Assembly (NCBI GenBank): GCA_017431515.1
Contig: JAFRKV010000009.1
Location: forward strand, 1 to 63,948
Length of the DNA stretch: 63,948 nucleotides
Origin: Lachnospiraceae bacterium
Lineage (GTDB): Bacteria; Bacillota; Clostridia; Lachnospirales; Lachnospiraceae
Direction of reading: 5' to 3'
Both the position numbers and the translations under genes were made by a program. The notes below the pieces were generated by a model that saw only the letters and a list, made by a program, of their open reading frames with translations, ran no database searches and had not been told where the DNA came from. Every line of letters starts with the position of its first letter. Within the stretch, counting starts at the first letter, position 1. Below are positions 9,476 to 18,902 of the stretch, piece after piece.

Positions 9476-10153
9476 ATGGGTCAGAAAGTAAATCCTCATG
9501 GTTTAAGAGTAGGAATTATCAAGGATTGGGACTCCAGATGGTATGCAGATAAGGATTTCGCGGATAATCTTGTGGAAGATTACGAAATCCGGGAGTTCCT
9601 GAAGAAAAAGCTTTATGCAGCCGGCATCAGCAAAATCGAGATCGAGCGCGCTTCGGATCGCGTCAAGGTCGTGCTTTATACAGCGAAACCGGGTGTCGTG
9701 ATCGGCAAGGGCGGCGCAGGCATTGAGCAGGTCAAGAACGAGCTCCAGAAGAGAACCGGCAAGAAGCTGACGGTGGATGTGAAAGAGATCAAGAGACCGG
9801 ATAAGGATGCACAGCTTGTGGCGGAGAATATCGCATTACAGCTGGAAAACCGTGTGTCCTTCCGCCGCGCAGTCAAGTCCAGCATGCAGCGGACGATGAA
9901 AGCGGGCGCCCTTGGAATCAAGGCTTCCGTTTCCGGACGTCTCGGCGGTGCGGACATGGCGCGTAAGGAATTCTACAGCGACGGAACCATCCCGCTTCAG
10001 ACGCTTCGCGCAGACATTGATTACGGTTTTGCGGAGGCAGACACCACTTATGGAAAAGTCGGCGTAAAGGTTTGGATCTACAAAGGGGAGATCCTTCCGG
10101 CAAAGGCCGATGAGAACCACGAGAAGGCAGATAAGGAAGGGAGCGATAAATAA
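9476..10153 (+). CDS. rpsC: 30S ribosomal protein S3
   Basis: 225-residue uS3 at the mRNA entry channel. It begins [20 protein letters not shown], contains a KH domain with the GxxG-type loop [16 protein letters not shown] near residue 78, and the C-terminal domain [20 protein letters not shown]. It ends in an acidic/lysine tail. The stop overlaps the rplP ATG by one base (TAATG). Confidence 0.97.
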   Translation: MGQKVNPHGLRVGIIKDWDSRWYADKDFADNLVEDYEIREFLKKKLYAAGISKIEIERASDRVKVVLYTAKPGVVIGKGGAGIEQVKNELQKRTGKKLTVDVKEIKRPDKDAQLVAENIALQLENRVSFRRAVKSSMQRTMKAGALGIKASVSGRLGGADMARKEFYSDGTIPLQTLRADIDYGFAEADTTYGKVGVKVWIYKGEILPAKADENHEKADKEGSDK

Positions 10154-10578
10154 TGTTAATGCCGAAGAGAGTAAAGCATCGTAAACAGTTCCGTGGCTCC
10201 ATGGCGGGCAAGGCGATGCGCGGAAATAAGATTACCAATGGCGAATACGGTATTGTCGCGTTAGAGCCGGCATGGATCAAATCCAACCAGATCGAAGCTG
10301 CCCGTATCGCAATGACACGTTACATCAAGCGTGGTGGTCAGGTTTGGATCAAGATTTTCCCGGATAAACCCGTAACAGCGAAGCCGGCTGAGACCCGACT
10401 GGGTTCCGGTAAAGGAACGTTGGAATATTGGGTAGCGGTTGTAAAACCGGGTCGTGTATTGTTTGAAATTTCCGGTGTTGCTCCGGAAACAGCACAGGAA
10501 GCGCTGCGGCTTGCCATCCACAAGTTACCGGTAAAGTGCAAGATCGTTTCTAAAGCGGATTTAGAAGGCGGTGAATGA
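10153..10578 (+). CDS. rplP: 50S ribosomal protein L16
   Basis: 141-residue uL16, contacting A-site tRNA and late-assembling on 23S rRNA. It reads [20 protein letters not shown] and GYGIVALEP-like [21 protein letters not shown] second ATG two codons on could also start the protein; the first overlaps the rpsC stop and is preferred. Its stop overlaps the rpmC start (ATGA). Confidence 0.96.
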   Translation: MLMPKRVKHRKQFRGSMAGKAMRGNKITNGEYGIVALEPAWIKSNQIEAARIAMTRYIKRGGQVWIKIFPDKPVTAKPAETRLGSGKGTLEYWVAVVKPGRVLFEISGVAPETAQEALRLAIHKLPVKCKIVSKADLEGGE

Positions 10579-10790
10579 GTATGAAAACAAGCAAATATTT
10601 GGAGGATTTAAACACACAGTCTGTTGCAGACCTGGACGCGGCTCTTACGGATGCCAAAAAGGAACTTTTTAATCTGAGATTCCAGAATGCAACCAACCAG
10701 CTTGACAATACGGGTCGCATCAAAGAGGTACGCCGGAATATCGCGCGCATCCAGACAGTGATCACGATGAAGAGTCAGTCGGCTACTTAA
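10575..10790 (+). CDS. rpmC: 50S ribosomal protein L29
   Basis: 71-residue uL29, a two-helix protein next to L23 at the tunnel exit. It shows the family helix [20 protein letters not shown] and [16 protein letters not shown] overlaps the rplP stop; a second in-frame ATG two codons later is the alternative start. Confidence 0.95.
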   Translation: MSMKTSKYLEDLNTQSVADLDAALTDAKKELFNLRFQNATNQLDNTGRIKEVRRNIARIQTVITMKSQSAT

Positions 10791-10825
10791 TGAATGGTTT
10801 TTCATTAGGGAAAGGAGAAAAAACT

Positions 10826-11080
10826 TTGGAACGGAATTTAAGAAAAACGCGTACAGGCATTGTTGTCAGCGACAAGATGGAAAAGACCATTGTTGTAGCC
10901 GTAAAGGATAACGTCAAGCATCCTCTTTACAACAAGATCGTCAAAAGAACCTATAAGCTGAAAGCGCATGATGAAAACAACGAGTGCAGAACCGGCGATA
11001 CGGTGAGAGTGATGGAGACCCGCCCGCTCAGCAAGGATAAGAGATGGAGACTCGTTGAGGTCATCGAAAGAGCGAAATAG
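10826..11080 (+). CDS. rpsQ: 30S ribosomal protein S17 (TTG start)
   Basis: 84-residue uS17, an early 16S binder. It reads (M)[20 protein letters not shown] with TIVVAV and [20 protein letters not shown]. The chosen start is TTG because AAAGGAG lies 8 bases before it and homologous S17 proteins begin here. The in-frame ATG at 10790 would overlap the rpmC stop and add 12 residues unlike the family. Confidence 0.93.
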   Translation: MERNLRKTRTGIVVSDKMEKTIVVAVKDNVKHPLYNKIVKRTYKLKAHDENNECRTGDTVRVMETRPLSKDKRWRLVEVIERAK

Positions 11081-11172
11081 GCACTGAGTACTTAATGAGT
11101 GCGAAGTACGAATTTAGTACGAAGGCCGTTCTGTGAGATTAGCGAGGGACGAGCTTAGCGAACAGAACTTCC
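11081..11172 (+). repeat. Superoperon intergenic repeat, copy 1 (rpsQ-rplN gap)
   Basis: Non-coding segment with two nested inverted-repeat parts. The first is GCACT...AGTGC around GAGTACTTAATG, followed by GTAC-rich text. The second runs from GTTCTGT (11128) to ACAGAAC (11168) and contains GAGATTAGCGAGG and CGAGCTTAGCGA. The same modules recur at 12654-12850 and 19272-19460. Function unknown. Confidence 0.75.
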
Positions 11173-11196
11173 TTCTGGAAAGGAGAAAAGTAAGAA

Positions 11197-11565
11197 ATGG
11201 TACAGCAGGAAACCAGACTGAAGGTTGCCGACAATACCGGAGCAAAAGAGCTTCTGTGCATCCGGGTCATGGGCGGATCAACCAGAAGATATGCAAACAT
11301 CGGCGATATTATCACGGCGACGGTGAAGGATGCGGTGCCGGGAGGTGTCGTGAAAAAGGGTGATGTCGTGAAGGCAGTGGTTGTCCGTACGGTAAAGGGC
11401 GCGCGTCGGAAAGACGGTTCCTATATCCGGTTTGACGAGAACGCTGCGGTAATCATCAAAGAGGATAAGACACCGAGAGGAACCCGTATTTTCGGACCTG
11501 TCGCAAGGGAGCTTCGCGAGAAACAGTTTATGAAGATTGTTTCTTTGGCTCCGGAAGTCTTGTAG
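11197..11565 (+). CDS. rplN: 50S ribosomal protein L14
   Basis: 122-residue uL14 at the subunit interface (bridge B8). [20 protein letters not shown] and the [18 protein letters not shown] signature, then [10 protein letters not shown], are diagnostic. It follows a repeat-bearing gap but has its own AAAGGAG Shine-Dalgarno. Confidence 0.97.
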   Translation: MVQQETRLKVADNTGAKELLCIRVMGGSTRRYANIGDIITATVKDAVPGGVVKKGDVVKAVVVRTVKGARRKDGSYIRFDENAAVIIKEDKTPRGTRIFGPVARELREKQFMKIVSLAPEVL

Positions 11566-11574
11566 GAGGCAGAT

Positions 11575-11886
11575 ATGGCGAGTTTAAAGATTAAAAAAGG
11601 CGACATGGTCAAAGTGATCGCCGGAAAAGACAAAGAGAAAGAGGGCAAGGTCATTGCCGTCAATCATAAAAAGGGAACGCTCCTCGTTGAGGGTGTGAAC
11701 ATGATCACGAAGCATGAGAAGCCGAGTATGGCAAATCAGCAGGGTGGCATCATCCATAAAGAAGCCCCGATCGATATTTCCAACGTGATGTATCTTCACA
11801 AAGGAAAGCCGACACGCGTAGGCTTTAAGCTGGACGGCGACAAGAAGGTCCGTATTGCAAAAAAAACGGGCGATGTGATCGATTGA
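11575..11886 (+). CDS. rplX: 50S ribosomal protein L24
   Basis: 103-residue uL24, assembly initiator on 23S domain I. The KOW motif [20 protein letters not shown] is near the N-terminus, followed by [25 protein letters not shown] precedes the ATG, and the gap to rplN is 9 bases. Confidence 0.97.
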   Translation: MASLKIKKGDMVKVIAGKDKEKEGKVIAVNHKKGTLLVEGVNMITKHEKPSMANQQGGIIHKEAPIDISNVMYLHKGKPTRVGFKLDGDKKVRIAKKTGDVID

Positions 11887-11905
11887 GGAGAGGAGGTATC
11901 AAACG

Positions 11906-12448
11906 TTGAGTAGACTGAAAGAGCAGTATGAGTCTGAAATCAAAGACGCGCTGATGAAAAAATTCAGTTATAAGAATGTGATGCAGGTTCCGAAGCTGGA
12001 TAAGATCGTCATCAACATGGGCGTTGGTGAAGCAAAGGAGAATGCGAAGATCCTGGAAGCCGCGATGGCGGATCTCCAGACCATCACCGGTCAGAAGCCG
12101 ATCATCACAAAGGCAAAGAATTCCATCGCGAACTTTAAGATCCGTGAAGGCATGTCTATCGGATGCAAGGTGACGCTTCGCGGCGAGAAGATGTATGAGT
12201 TTCTCGATCGTCTTGTGAATCTTGCGCTGCCTCGTGTGCGTGACTTCCGCGGCGTCAATCCGAATTCCTTTGACGGAAGAGGAAATTATGCCCTTGGCAT
12301 CAAGGAGCAGATCATCTTCCCGGAAGTGGAGTATGATAAGGTGGATAAGGTCAGAGGTATGGATATCATCCTTGTGACCACCGCAAAAACCGATGAAGAA
12401 GCCCGCGAGTTACTGGCACAGTTCAACATGCCGTTTGCAAGAGCATAG
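11906..12448 (+). CDS. rplE: 50S ribosomal protein L5 (TTG start)
   Basis: 180-residue uL5, which binds 5S rRNA and P-site tRNA. It reads [20 protein letters not shown], a TGQKP segment and [23 protein letters not shown] is chosen because AGGAGG ends 9 bases before it and the protein then has family length with the normal [11 protein letters not shown] start; no ATG fits. Confidence 0.95.
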   Translation: MSRLKEQYESEIKDALMKKFSYKNVMQVPKLDKIVINMGVGEAKENAKILEAAMADLQTITGQKPIITKAKNSIANFKIREGMSIGCKVTLRGEKMYEFLDRLVNLALPRVRDFRGVNPNSFDGRGNYALGIKEQIIFPEVEYDKVDKVRGMDIILVTTAKTDEEARELLAQFNMPFARA

Positions 12449-12466
12449 GATTGAGAGGGAGATATC

Positions 12467-12652
12467 ATGGCAAAAACAAGTATGAAGATTAAGCAGCAGC
12501 GCAAACCGAAGTTCTCCACGAGAGCATATACGCGTTGCAGAATCTGCGGACGTCCGCATTCGGTATTAAAGAAATACGGAATCTGCAGAGTTTGTTTCCG
12601 TGAACTTGCCTACAAAGGCCAGATCCCGGGTGTGAAGAAGGCAAGCTGGTAG
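12467..12652 (+). CDS. rpsN: 30S ribosomal protein S14, zinc-binding type
   Basis: 61-residue uS14 of the short C+ class. Cys24, Cys27, Cys40 and Cys43 (CRIC and CRVC) form the zinc knuckle. Such organisms may carry a second zinc-free S14 used in zinc shortage; it is not in this window. GAGAGGGAG lies upstream of the ATG. Confidence 0.97.
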   Translation: MAKTSMKIKQQRKPKFSTRAYTRCRICGRPHSVLKKYGICRVCFRELAYKGQIPGVKKASW

Positions 12653-12653
12653 T

Positions 12654-12850
12654 TCTCGAGTACTTATTGAGAACGAGCGAAGCGAAGTTCGAAATTAGTA
12701 CGAAGACAGTTCTGGGAGATTAGCAAGATCAAGGCGAAGCCGCAGATCGAGCTTAACGAGCGGAACTTCCTTAATCAGCGAAGTTCGAGTTTAACGAAAA
12801 GAACTTCCATAGTTCGAGCTTAACGAGCAGAACTTCCTTATCACACAGCA
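12654..12850 (+). repeat. Superoperon intergenic repeat, copy 2 with tandem units (rpsN-rpsH gap)
   Basis: The 243-base gap between rpsN and rpsH holds no gene. It begins GTTCTC...GAGAAC around GAGTACTTATT, the counterpart of the GCACT/AGTGC stem of copy 1, then GAAATTAGTACGAAG, then GTTCTGGGAGATTAGCAAG. It ends in three near-tandem units of the form TTCGAGCTTAACGAGCAGAAC at about 12746, 12783 and 12812, each followed by TTCC. Each unit can pair GTTC with GAAC. Confidence 0.75.
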
Positions 12851-12895
12851 CTTCCTTAAAAGAGATATTACAAACAATTCAGGAGGAAAAAACAC

Positions 12896-13294
12896 ATGAC
12901 GAGTGATCCGATTGCAGATATGCTTACAAGAATCCGCAATGCAAACACGGCTAAGCATGACACGGTAGAAGTACCGTCATCCAAGATGAAAGTCGCGATT
13001 GCAGATATTCTTGTAAACGAAGGATACATTGAGAAATATGAAATGGTTGATAACGGAAACTTCAAGAATATCCGTATCAGCTTAAAGTATGGTTCCGATA
13101 AGAACGAGAAGATCATCACCGGTCTGAAGAGAATCAGCAAGCCGGGACTTCGCGTTTATGCGGGCAAGAACGATATTCCGAAGGTTCTCGGTGGGCTTGG
13201 GATCGCAATCCTTTCCACAAACCAGGGGATCGTTACTGACAAAGAAGCCAGAAAGCTTCAGGTCGGCGGAGAAGTGCTGGCGTTTGTCTGGTAA
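12896..13294 (+). CDS. rpsH: 30S ribosomal protein S8
   Basis: 132-residue uS8, central-domain 16S binder. It reads [20 protein letters not shown], and the C-terminal signature is [20 protein letters not shown] followed by [15 protein letters not shown]. In E. coli S8 is the regulator of the spc operon. AGGAGG lies 9 bases upstream of the ATG. Confidence 0.97.
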   Translation: MTSDPIADMLTRIRNANTAKHDTVEVPSSKMKVAIADILVNEGYIEKYEMVDNGNFKNIRISLKYGSDKNEKIITGLKRISKPGLRVYAGKNDIPKVLGGLGIAILSTNQGIVTDKEARKLQVGGEVLAFVW

Positions 13295-13351
13295 TATCGG
13301 AGAAGAAACATCAATCAATCAGAATCAGAAGTTGAATAGGAGGAAACGGGC

Positions 13352-13891
13352 ATGTCACGTATAGGAAGAATGCCAATCGCTGTACCGGCAGGCGTTACTG
13401 TCGATATTGCAGAAAATAATCATGTGACGGTAAAGGGTCCGAAAGGAACATTGGAACGGACGCTTCCATCTGAGATGGAGATCAAACTGGAAGGGGCTGA
13501 GATCGTCGTCACGAGGCCGAATGACCTGAAGAAGATGAAATCGCTCCATGGTCTGACGAGAACACTGATCAACAATATGGTGGTGGGTGTGACGGAAGGC
13601 TACACGAAGGAATTGGAAGTAAACGGCGTCGGATACAGAGCGCAGAAGTCGGGCAAGACCCTGACGCTTTCCCTCGGTTATTCGCATCCGGTTGAGATGA
13701 CGGATCCGGAAGGGCTGGAGTCCACGGTCGACGGTAACAAGATCATCATCAAGGGAATTGACAAGGAAAAAGTCGGTCAGTACGCCGCTGAGATCAGAGA
13801 TAAAAGAAGACCGGAACCGTACAAGGGGAAGGGTATCAAATATGCAGATGAGGTCATTCGCCGTAAAGTCGGAAAGACCGGTAAAAAATAA
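13352..13891 (+). CDS. rplF: 50S ribosomal protein L6
   Basis: 179-residue uL6 with two similar domains, near the factor-binding centre. [33 protein letters not shown] and the C-terminal [19 protein letters not shown] are diagnostic. AGGAGG precedes the ATG. Confidence 0.97.
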   Translation: MSRIGRMPIAVPAGVTVDIAENNHVTVKGPKGTLERTLPSEMEIKLEGAEIVVTRPNDLKKMKSLHGLTRTLINNMVVGVTEGYTKELEVNGVGYRAQKSGKTLTLSLGYSHPVEMTDPEGLESTVDGNKIIIKGIDKEKVGQYAAEIRDKRRPEPYKGKGIKYADEVIRRKVGKTGKK

Positions 13892-13906
13892 AAGGAGTGA
13901 AAAGAA

Positions 13907-14275
13907 ATGGTCAATAAAAAATCAAGAGCCGAAGCTCGTAGCAAGAAGCATAAAAGAATGCGCAATCATCTTTCCGGCACTGCTGAGAGACCACGTCTTT
14001 CCGTGTTCCGCAGCAATCAGCACATTTATGCGCAGATTATTGACGATACTGTCGGGAACACGCTTTGCTCCGCATCCTCTCTGGATAAGGATGTTGCAAA
14101 AAGCCTGAAGAAGACAAATGATGTGGAAGCTGCAACGGCTGTCGGCGCAGCGATCGGGAAGAAAGCGGTAGATAAGGGCATCAAAGAGGTCGTTTTTGAT
14201 CGCGGCGGTTATATCTATCAGGGTAAGGTACAGGCACTTGCAGACGCAGCCCGTGAGGCTGGCTTAGAGTTTTAG
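13907..14275 (+). CDS. rplR: 50S ribosomal protein L18
   Basis: 122-residue uL18, a 5S rRNA binder. It shows [20 protein letters not shown] with [13 protein letters not shown] and the C-terminal [20 protein letters not shown]. Basic N-terminal arm as usual. AAAGGAG precedes the ATG. Confidence 0.97.
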   Translation: MVNKKSRAEARSKKHKRMRNHLSGTAERPRLSVFRSNQHIYAQIIDDTVGNTLCSASSLDKDVAKSLKKTNDVEAATAVGAAIGKKAVDKGIKEVVFDRGGYIYQGKVQALADAAREAGLEF

Positions 14276-14289
14276 GAGGAAAGCGATTC

Positions 14290-14799
14290 ATGAAACGAAC
14301 AATTATCGATCCGGGTCAGCTGGAATTATCGGAAAAGGTAGTCGCCATCAAGCGCGTCACCAAGGTTGTAAAGGGTGGACGTAACATGCGCTTTTCCGCT
14401 CTCGTTGTGGTAGGCGACGGCAACGGTCATGTCGGTGCAGGTCTTGGAAAAGCAACGGAGATTCCGGAGGCGATCCGTAAAGGAAAAGAAGATGCTGCGA
14501 AGAAGCTGATCGAAGTGAAGCTGGATGACAACAACAGTATCACGCATGATATCATCGGAAAGCATACCGGCGCGACGGTGCTTCTTAAGACGGCTCCGGA
14601 AGGTACCGGTGTGATTGCCGGAGGTCCGGCACGTAACGTTTGCGAACTTGCGGGAATCAAGAATATCCGTACCAAGTCGCTCGGGTCCAATAACAAGCAG
14701 AACGTCGTGCTTGCCACGATCGATGCGCTGAGCCAGCTCAAGTCTCCCGAAGAGGTTGCGCGCCTCAGAGGAAAGAGCGTGGATGAGATCGCAAACTAA
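14290..14799 (+). CDS. rpsE: 30S ribosomal protein S5
   Basis: 169-residue uS5, an accuracy-determining protein and target of spectinomycin resistance. The double-stranded RNA-binding fold begins [20 protein letters not shown] and continues [20 protein letters not shown]. The C-terminal LNR-like segment [20 protein letters not shown] is complete. Confidence 0.97.
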   Translation: MKRTIIDPGQLELSEKVVAIKRVTKVVKGGRNMRFSALVVVGDGNGHVGAGLGKATEIPEAIRKGKEDAAKKLIEVKLDDNNSITHDIIGKHTGATVLLKTAPEGTGVIAGGPARNVCELAGIKNIRTKSLGSNNKQNVVLATIDALSQLKSPEEVARLRGKSVDEIAN

Positions 14800-14835
14800 C
14801 GGATACGTGACGACTACGGAAAGGAGGGCAATGAA

Positions 14836-15030
14836 ATGCCTGCAAAAAAAGTAAAAAAGGTAAAAGTTACGCTGGTCCGTTCAACGATCGGCGCGGTTCC
14901 GAAAAATCGGAAGATCATAGAGGCAATGGGATTGAAAAAGCTTCACAAGACTGTTGAACTTCCGGATAATGATGCAACCAGAGGGATGATCCGGTTGGTT
15001 GCACCGTATGTAAAAGTAGAAGAGGCATAA
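14836..15030 (+). CDS. rpmD: 50S ribosomal protein L30
   Basis: 64-residue uL30. It reads [20 protein letters not shown] and [15 protein letters not shown]-like [20 protein letters not shown]. Slightly long N-terminus (MPAKKVKK). AAGGAGGG lies upstream of the ATG. Confidence 0.95.
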   Translation: MPAKKVKKVKVTLVRSTIGAVPKNRKIIEAMGLKKLHKTVELPDNDATRGMIRLVAPYVKVEEA

Positions 15031-15053
15031 GAAAAGCCGAAGGAGGGAGCAAC

Positions 15054-15494
15054 ATGGATTTATCCAATTTAAAGCCGGCAGAAGGCTCTAAGCAGAGTGA
15101 TAACTTCCGGAGAGGCCGCGGCCACGCATCCGGAAACGGTAAGACGGCAGGAAAAGGACATAAAGGACAAAAGGCGCGTTCCGGCGCACCGAGACCGGGA
15201 TTTGAAGGAGGTCAGATGCCGCTGTACCGGAGACTTCCGAAGAGAGGTTTCAAAAATCGTAATACGAAAGAGATCGTCGGCATCAATGTGAGCGCGTTGG
15301 AGCGGTTCGATCAGGACTCCACCGTATCCGTAGATTCGCTGGTTGAGAGCGGGATCATCAAGAACCCGTGTGACGGCGTCAAGATCCTCGGAAACGGAGA
15401 GCTGACCAAAAAGCTGACCGTTCAGGCAAATGCATTCAGTGCCGCTGCGAAAGAAAAGATCGAGGCGCTTGGTGGAAAAGCTGAGGTGATCTGA
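15054..15494 (+). CDS. rplO: 50S ribosomal protein L15
   Basis: 146-residue uL15, a late assembly protein. The glycine-rich N-terminal extension [20 protein letters not shown] and [20 protein letters not shown] are typical. It ends at a TGATG junction that shares one base with secY, so the two are probably translated together. Confidence 0.97.
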   Translation: MDLSNLKPAEGSKQSDNFRRGRGHASGNGKTAGKGHKGQKARSGAPRPGFEGGQMPLYRRLPKRGFKNRNTKEIVGINVSALERFDQDSTVSVDSLVESGIIKNPCDGVKILGNGELTKKLTVQANAFSAAAKEKIEALGGKAEVI

Positions 15495-16810
15495 TGTTTG
15501 AAACAGTTCGCAATGCGTTCAAGATAAAGGATATCAGAAAGAGAATTCTGTTTACCTTTGTCATGCTGATTATCATCCGGATCGGTTCCGAATTGCCGAT
15601 CCCCGGAATCAACCGTGAGGTTTTTCAGCAATGGTTTGAAAGCAAGAGTAACGATGCGTTCAGCTTTTTTGATGCGGTTACCGGCGGATCATTCTTACGC
15701 ATGTCGGTATTTGCATTAAATATCACACCGTACATCAATTCCTCCATTATTATGCAGCTTCTGACGATTGCGATTCCGAAGCTGGAGGAAATGCAAAGAG
15801 ACGGGGAAGAAGGACGCAAGAAGATCGTTGAGATCACGCGTTACCTGACCGTCGTGCTCGCTTTGGTGGAAGCAATTGCGATGGCGATTGGCTTCGGACG
15901 GGCCGGTTATCTTACGGAATTCACATTCCTCAATACGCTGGTGGTCATCGTAACGTTAACAGCCGGTTCCGCGGTGTTGATGTGGATCGGTGAGCGGATT
16001 ACGGAAAAGGGCGTCGGGAACGGTATCTCTATCGTCCTGATCATCAATATCATTTCCAGAGTACCGGATGATCTGACTTCCCTGTACGAACAGTTTGTTG
16101 CAGGAAAGACCGTGGCCCGCATGGTGCTTGCGATTGCGATCATAGCGGCCGTGATTCTGGCTACGATCGTATTGGTCGTTGTGCTTCAGGGCGGTGAGCG
16201 GAGAATTCCCGTACAGTACAGCAAAAAAATTCAGGGACGCCGTCAGGTCGGCGGACAGTCCACCCATATTCCGCTGAAGGTCAATACCGGCGGTGTGATC
16301 CCGGTCATCTTCGCACAGTCGTTGATGATGTTCCCGGTGATGATCGCCCAGTTTGTCGGGGCGGATAAAGGAACCGGTGTAGGCAGCTGGATCCTCAGGA
16401 TGCTTTCGCAGTCCAACTGGTGCAATCCTGCAGAGCCGCTTTATTCCATCGGTTTGGTGATCTATATCGCATTGATTATCGCATTTGCGTATTTCTATAC
16501 TTCGATCACCTTCAATCCGCTGGAGATTGCGGAAAACATGAAAAAAGCCGGAGGCTTTATTCCGGGTATCCGTCCGGGAAAGCCCACCAGCGACTATCTG
16601 ACGAAGATCCTGCACTATGTGGTATTCATCGGCGCAGTAGGTCTGGCATTTGTAACGTTCCTGCCGATCTTCTTTAACGGCGTCTTTGGTGCAAACGTTT
16701 CCTTCGGCGGCACGTCCATCATCATCGTGGTCGGGGTTGTCATTGAAACGATCAAGCAGATCGAATCGCAGATGACGGTTCGGTATTACAAGGGTTTTTT
16801 GAGTGATTGA
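15494..16810 (+). CDS. secY: Protein translocase channel subunit SecY
   Basis: 438-residue ten-helix membrane protein forming the Sec channel. Signatures include GSELPIPGINREVFQQWF near residue 35, the plug-region segment DAVTGGSFLRMSVFALNITP, PYINSSIIMQLL, GERITEKGVGNGISIVLI and cytoplasmic loop GGERRIPVQYSKKIQGRRQV used for ribosome/SecA contact. The start overlaps the rplO stop. Length and order are normal for a Gram-positive spc operon. Confidence 0.97.
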   Translation: MFETVRNAFKIKDIRKRILFTFVMLIIIRIGSELPIPGINREVFQQWFESKSNDAFSFFDAVTGGSFLRMSVFALNITPYINSSIIMQLLTIAIPKLEEMQRDGEEGRKKIVEITRYLTVVLALVEAIAMAIGFGRAGYLTEFTFLNTLVVIVTLTAGSAVLMWIGERITEKGVGNGISIVLIINIISRVPDDLTSLYEQFVAGKTVARMVLAIAIIAAVILATIVLVVVLQGGERRIPVQYSKKIQGRRQVGGQSTHIPLKVNTGGVIPVIFAQSLMMFPVMIAQFVGADKGTGVGSWILRMLSQSNWCNPAEPLYSIGLVIYIALIIAFAYFYTSITFNPLEIAENMKKAGGFIPGIRPGKPTSDYLTKILHYVVFIGAVGLAFVTFLPIFFNGVFGANVSFGGTSIIIVVGVVIETIKQIESQMTVRYYKGFLSD

Positions 16811-16824
16811 GAGTAATGCGAAGA

Positions 16825-16852
16825 GAGCTATCCGCATCGCGCGGATCAGCTC
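16825..16852 (+). other. Strong hairpin in the secY-adk gap
   Basis: GAGCTATCCGC and GCGGATcAGCTC form an 11-bp stem with one bulged C and an ATCGC loop. No T-run follows, so it is not a simple terminator. It lies about 8 bases before the adk Shine-Dalgarno and could be a processing or stability element. Confidence 0.6.
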
Positions 16853-16876
16853 GCTTTGCGTGTAAGGAGGGTTTCT

Positions 16877-17521
16877 ATGAAAATCATCATGCTGGGGGCT
16901 CCGGGCGCGGGCAAAGGCACACAGGCCAAACAGATTGCTGACAAATACGGGATTCCGCATATTTCGACGGGTGATATCTTCCGGGCAAATATCAAGAACG
17001 GAACAGAACTCGGGAAAAAGGCAAAGGAATACATGGATCAGGGCGCTTTGGTGCCGGATGAGTTGACCTGTGATCTGGTGATGGATCGGATTGCGCAGGA
17101 TGACGCAAAGAACGGGTTTGTTCTGGACGGATTTCCACGGACGATCCCGCAGGCGGAGGCATTGACGGCGGCACTGGAAAAGATCGGACAGAAAATGGAC
17201 TTCGCCATCGATGTGGATGTGCCGGATGAGAATATTGTGAATCGGATGTCCGGCAGACGCGCCTGCTTAAACTGCGGCGCAACCTATCATATCGTATCCA
17301 TTCCTCCGAAACAGGAAGGAATCTGCGACCGGTGCGGGAGTGAAATCGTTCTCAGGGATGATGATAAACCGGAAACCGTGCAGAAGCGTCTGAGCGTCTA
17401 TCATGAACAGACACAGCCGTTGATCGAGTACTATCAGAAACAAGGCATTTTACAGTCTGTGGACGGCACGGTGCCGATGGAAGAGGTTTTCCGTTCGATC
17501 GTGGCGATTCTGGGAGAATAG
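16877..17521 (+). CDS. adk: Adenylate kinase, zinc-lid type
   Basis: 214-residue kinase interconverting AMP, ADP and ATP. P-loop [20 protein letters not shown] at residues 7-26, GFPRT segment ([16 protein letters not shown]), and an expanded LID with four cysteines (CLNCG...CDRCGSE) that binds structural zinc, common in Gram-positives. The start was set at ATG preceded by AAGGAGGG; an in-frame upstream start at 16856 would run through the preceding hairpin. One base separates its stop from the map ATG. Confidence 0.97.
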   Translation: MKIIMLGAPGAGKGTQAKQIADKYGIPHISTGDIFRANIKNGTELGKKAKEYMDQGALVPDELTCDLVMDRIAQDDAKNGFVLDGFPRTIPQAEALTAALEKIGQKMDFAIDVDVPDENIVNRMSGRRACLNCGATYHIVSIPPKQEGICDRCGSEIVLRDDDKPETVQKRLSVYHEQTQPLIEYYQKQGILQSVDGTVPMEEVFRSIVAILGE

Positions 17522-17522
17522 G

Positions 17523-18302
17523 ATGTCCATCAAGGTCAAGAATGCCGGAGAAATCGCATTGATGCGTGAAGCCGGCAGACGGCTTGCAAAGGTGCATCAG
17601 GATCTGGCTCATGAGCTGAAGGAAGGGATGACGACAAAGGAGATCGACCGGATCGCCGAAGAGATGATCAGAGACCTGCAATGTGTGCCGAACTTTCTTC
17701 ATTATCAGGGTTATCCGGCAAGTATCTGTGTTTCGATCAATGACGAAGTGGTGCACGGGATCCCGGATGAGAGCCGCGTTCTGATGAACGGCGATATTGT
17801 AAGTCTGGATCTGGGATTGATTTATAAAGGGTATCATTCTGATGCCGCAAGGACACACGGCATCGGGGAGATCTCAAAAGAAGCGCAGCTTTTGATCGAG
17901 CGGACCAGAGAGAGTTTTTTCCAGGGAATCCAATTTGCAAGAGCCGGAAGCCATCTGAACGATATCTCCGGCGCCATCGGTGATTATGCGGAGAGCTTTG
18001 GATACGGCGTGGTTTATGATCTGGTGGGACACGGGATCGGCACGCATCTTCACGAAGAGCCGGAGATCCCGAATTTCCGGCAGCGAAGGAGAGGTCCGAG
18101 ACTGAAAGAGGGCATGACGCTGGCGATCGAGCCCATGATCAATGCAGGATGTCCGGATGTCTACTGGATGGAGAACGGGTGGACCGTGGTAACGGATGAC
18201 GGAGCGTTGTCCGCGCACTATGAAAACACGGTTCTGATCACGAAAGGGGATCCCGAGATCCTGACACTGACAGAAGAAGAAAAAGAGAGCAATGTAAGCT
18301 GA
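17523..18302 (+). CDS. map: Methionine aminopeptidase, type I
   Basis: 259-residue metallo-enzyme removing N-terminal Met from nascent proteins. The pita-bread ligands are visible in order: DLGLIYKGYHSDAART (two Asp), VGHGIGTHLHEEP (His), LAIEPMIN (Glu) and SAHYENTVLITKGDPEIL (Glu). The position in the secY-adk-map-infA string is classic. A second, SEC-C-bearing homologue lies at 25509, so the organism has at least two. Confidence 0.96.
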   Translation: MSIKVKNAGEIALMREAGRRLAKVHQDLAHELKEGMTTKEIDRIAEEMIRDLQCVPNFLHYQGYPASICVSINDEVVHGIPDESRVLMNGDIVSLDLGLIYKGYHSDAARTHGIGEISKEAQLLIERTRESFFQGIQFARAGSHLNDISGAIGDYAESFGYGVVYDLVGHGIGTHLHEEPEIPNFRQRRRGPRLKEGMTLAIEPMINAGCPDVYWMENGWTVVTDDGALSAHYENTVLITKGDPEILTLTEEEKESNVS

Positions 18303-18317
18303 GAGGTGGAAAGAGTT

Positions 18318-18536
18318 ATGTCAAAGGCAGATGTGATCGAGGTAGAGGGAAAGGTACTGGAAAAACTTCCGAACGCCATGTTTTCCGTGGAACTTGAAAA
18401 CGGGCATCAGGTACTTGCCCATATCAGCGGAAAACTTCGTATGAATTATATCCGGATTCTTCCCGGTGACAAGGTGACCTTGGAGATGTCCCCTTACGAT
18501 CTGACAAAGGGACGGATCATCTGGAGAGATAAATAG
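18318..18536 (+). CDS. infA: Translation initiation factor IF-1
   Basis: 72-residue OB-fold protein that occupies the 30S A site during initiation. [20 protein letters not shown] and [20 protein letters not shown] are diagnostic. The ATG follows GAGGTGGAAAG; an in-frame ATG four codons upstream overlaps that site and was rejected. Confidence 0.97.
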   Translation: MSKADVIEVEGKVLEKLPNAMFSVELENGHQVLAHISGKLRMNYIRILPGDKVTLEMSPYDLTKGRIIWRDK

Positions 18537-18557
18537 AGAAAATCTGTATTTTTTTTG

Positions 18558-18586
18558 TTGCATTGTGGAAAAAACCGTGATACAAT
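18558..18586 (+). promoter_or_regulatory. Internal sigma-A promoter before rpmJ
   Basis: TTGCAT, 17-base spacer, TACAAT: a near-consensus promoter inside the superoperon. It would give rpmJ-rpsM-rpsK-rpsD-rpoA-rplQ a separate transcript. A small AGCCAG/CTGGCT hairpin (about 18631-18648) lies in the resulting leader. Confidence 0.65.
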
Positions 18587-18692
18587 GCTAGTCGGACGCT
18601 TTCCGATAGAAAGAGGGAAAATGCGTGAAAAGCCAGTAAATATCTGGCTTTACGGCATATAGACATGGAGTGATTCAGAAAGGAGGATACCC

Positions 18693-18806
18693 ATGAAAGT
18701 AAGATCTTCTGTAAAACCGATTTGCGAAAAATGCAAAGTCATTAAAAGAAAAGGAAGCATTCGGATCATTTGCGAGAATCCGAAGCACAAACAGAGGCAG
18801 GGCTAA
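18693..18806 (+). CDS. rpmJ: 50S ribosomal protein L36, zinc-binding type
   Basis: 37-residue bL36, [16 protein letters not shown] onward, ending NPKHKQRQG. Cys11, Cys14, Cys27 and His32 form the zinc site (C+ class). AAAGGAGG lies 8 bases upstream of the ATG. It sits in its normal place between infA and rpsM. Confidence 0.96.
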   Translation: MKVRSSVKPICEKCKVIKRKGSIRIICENPKHKQRQG

Positions 18807-18902
18807 GATCGGCGGCTGTAGCAGCGGGACCGAACGCTGCGTATTTCATATATATATATTAAGTATCTTGTTTTCAACAAATGTATGGAGGTGTAAACAC
18901 AC

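Noticed and set aside
12746-12837. Possible CRISPR array
   Set aside because: Only three units, each palindromic over most of its length, with almost no unique spacer and no cas genes.
15956-16960. 334-codon open frame opposite secY
   Set aside because: Antisense to SecY and the adk start; Asp/His/Arg-rich shadow.
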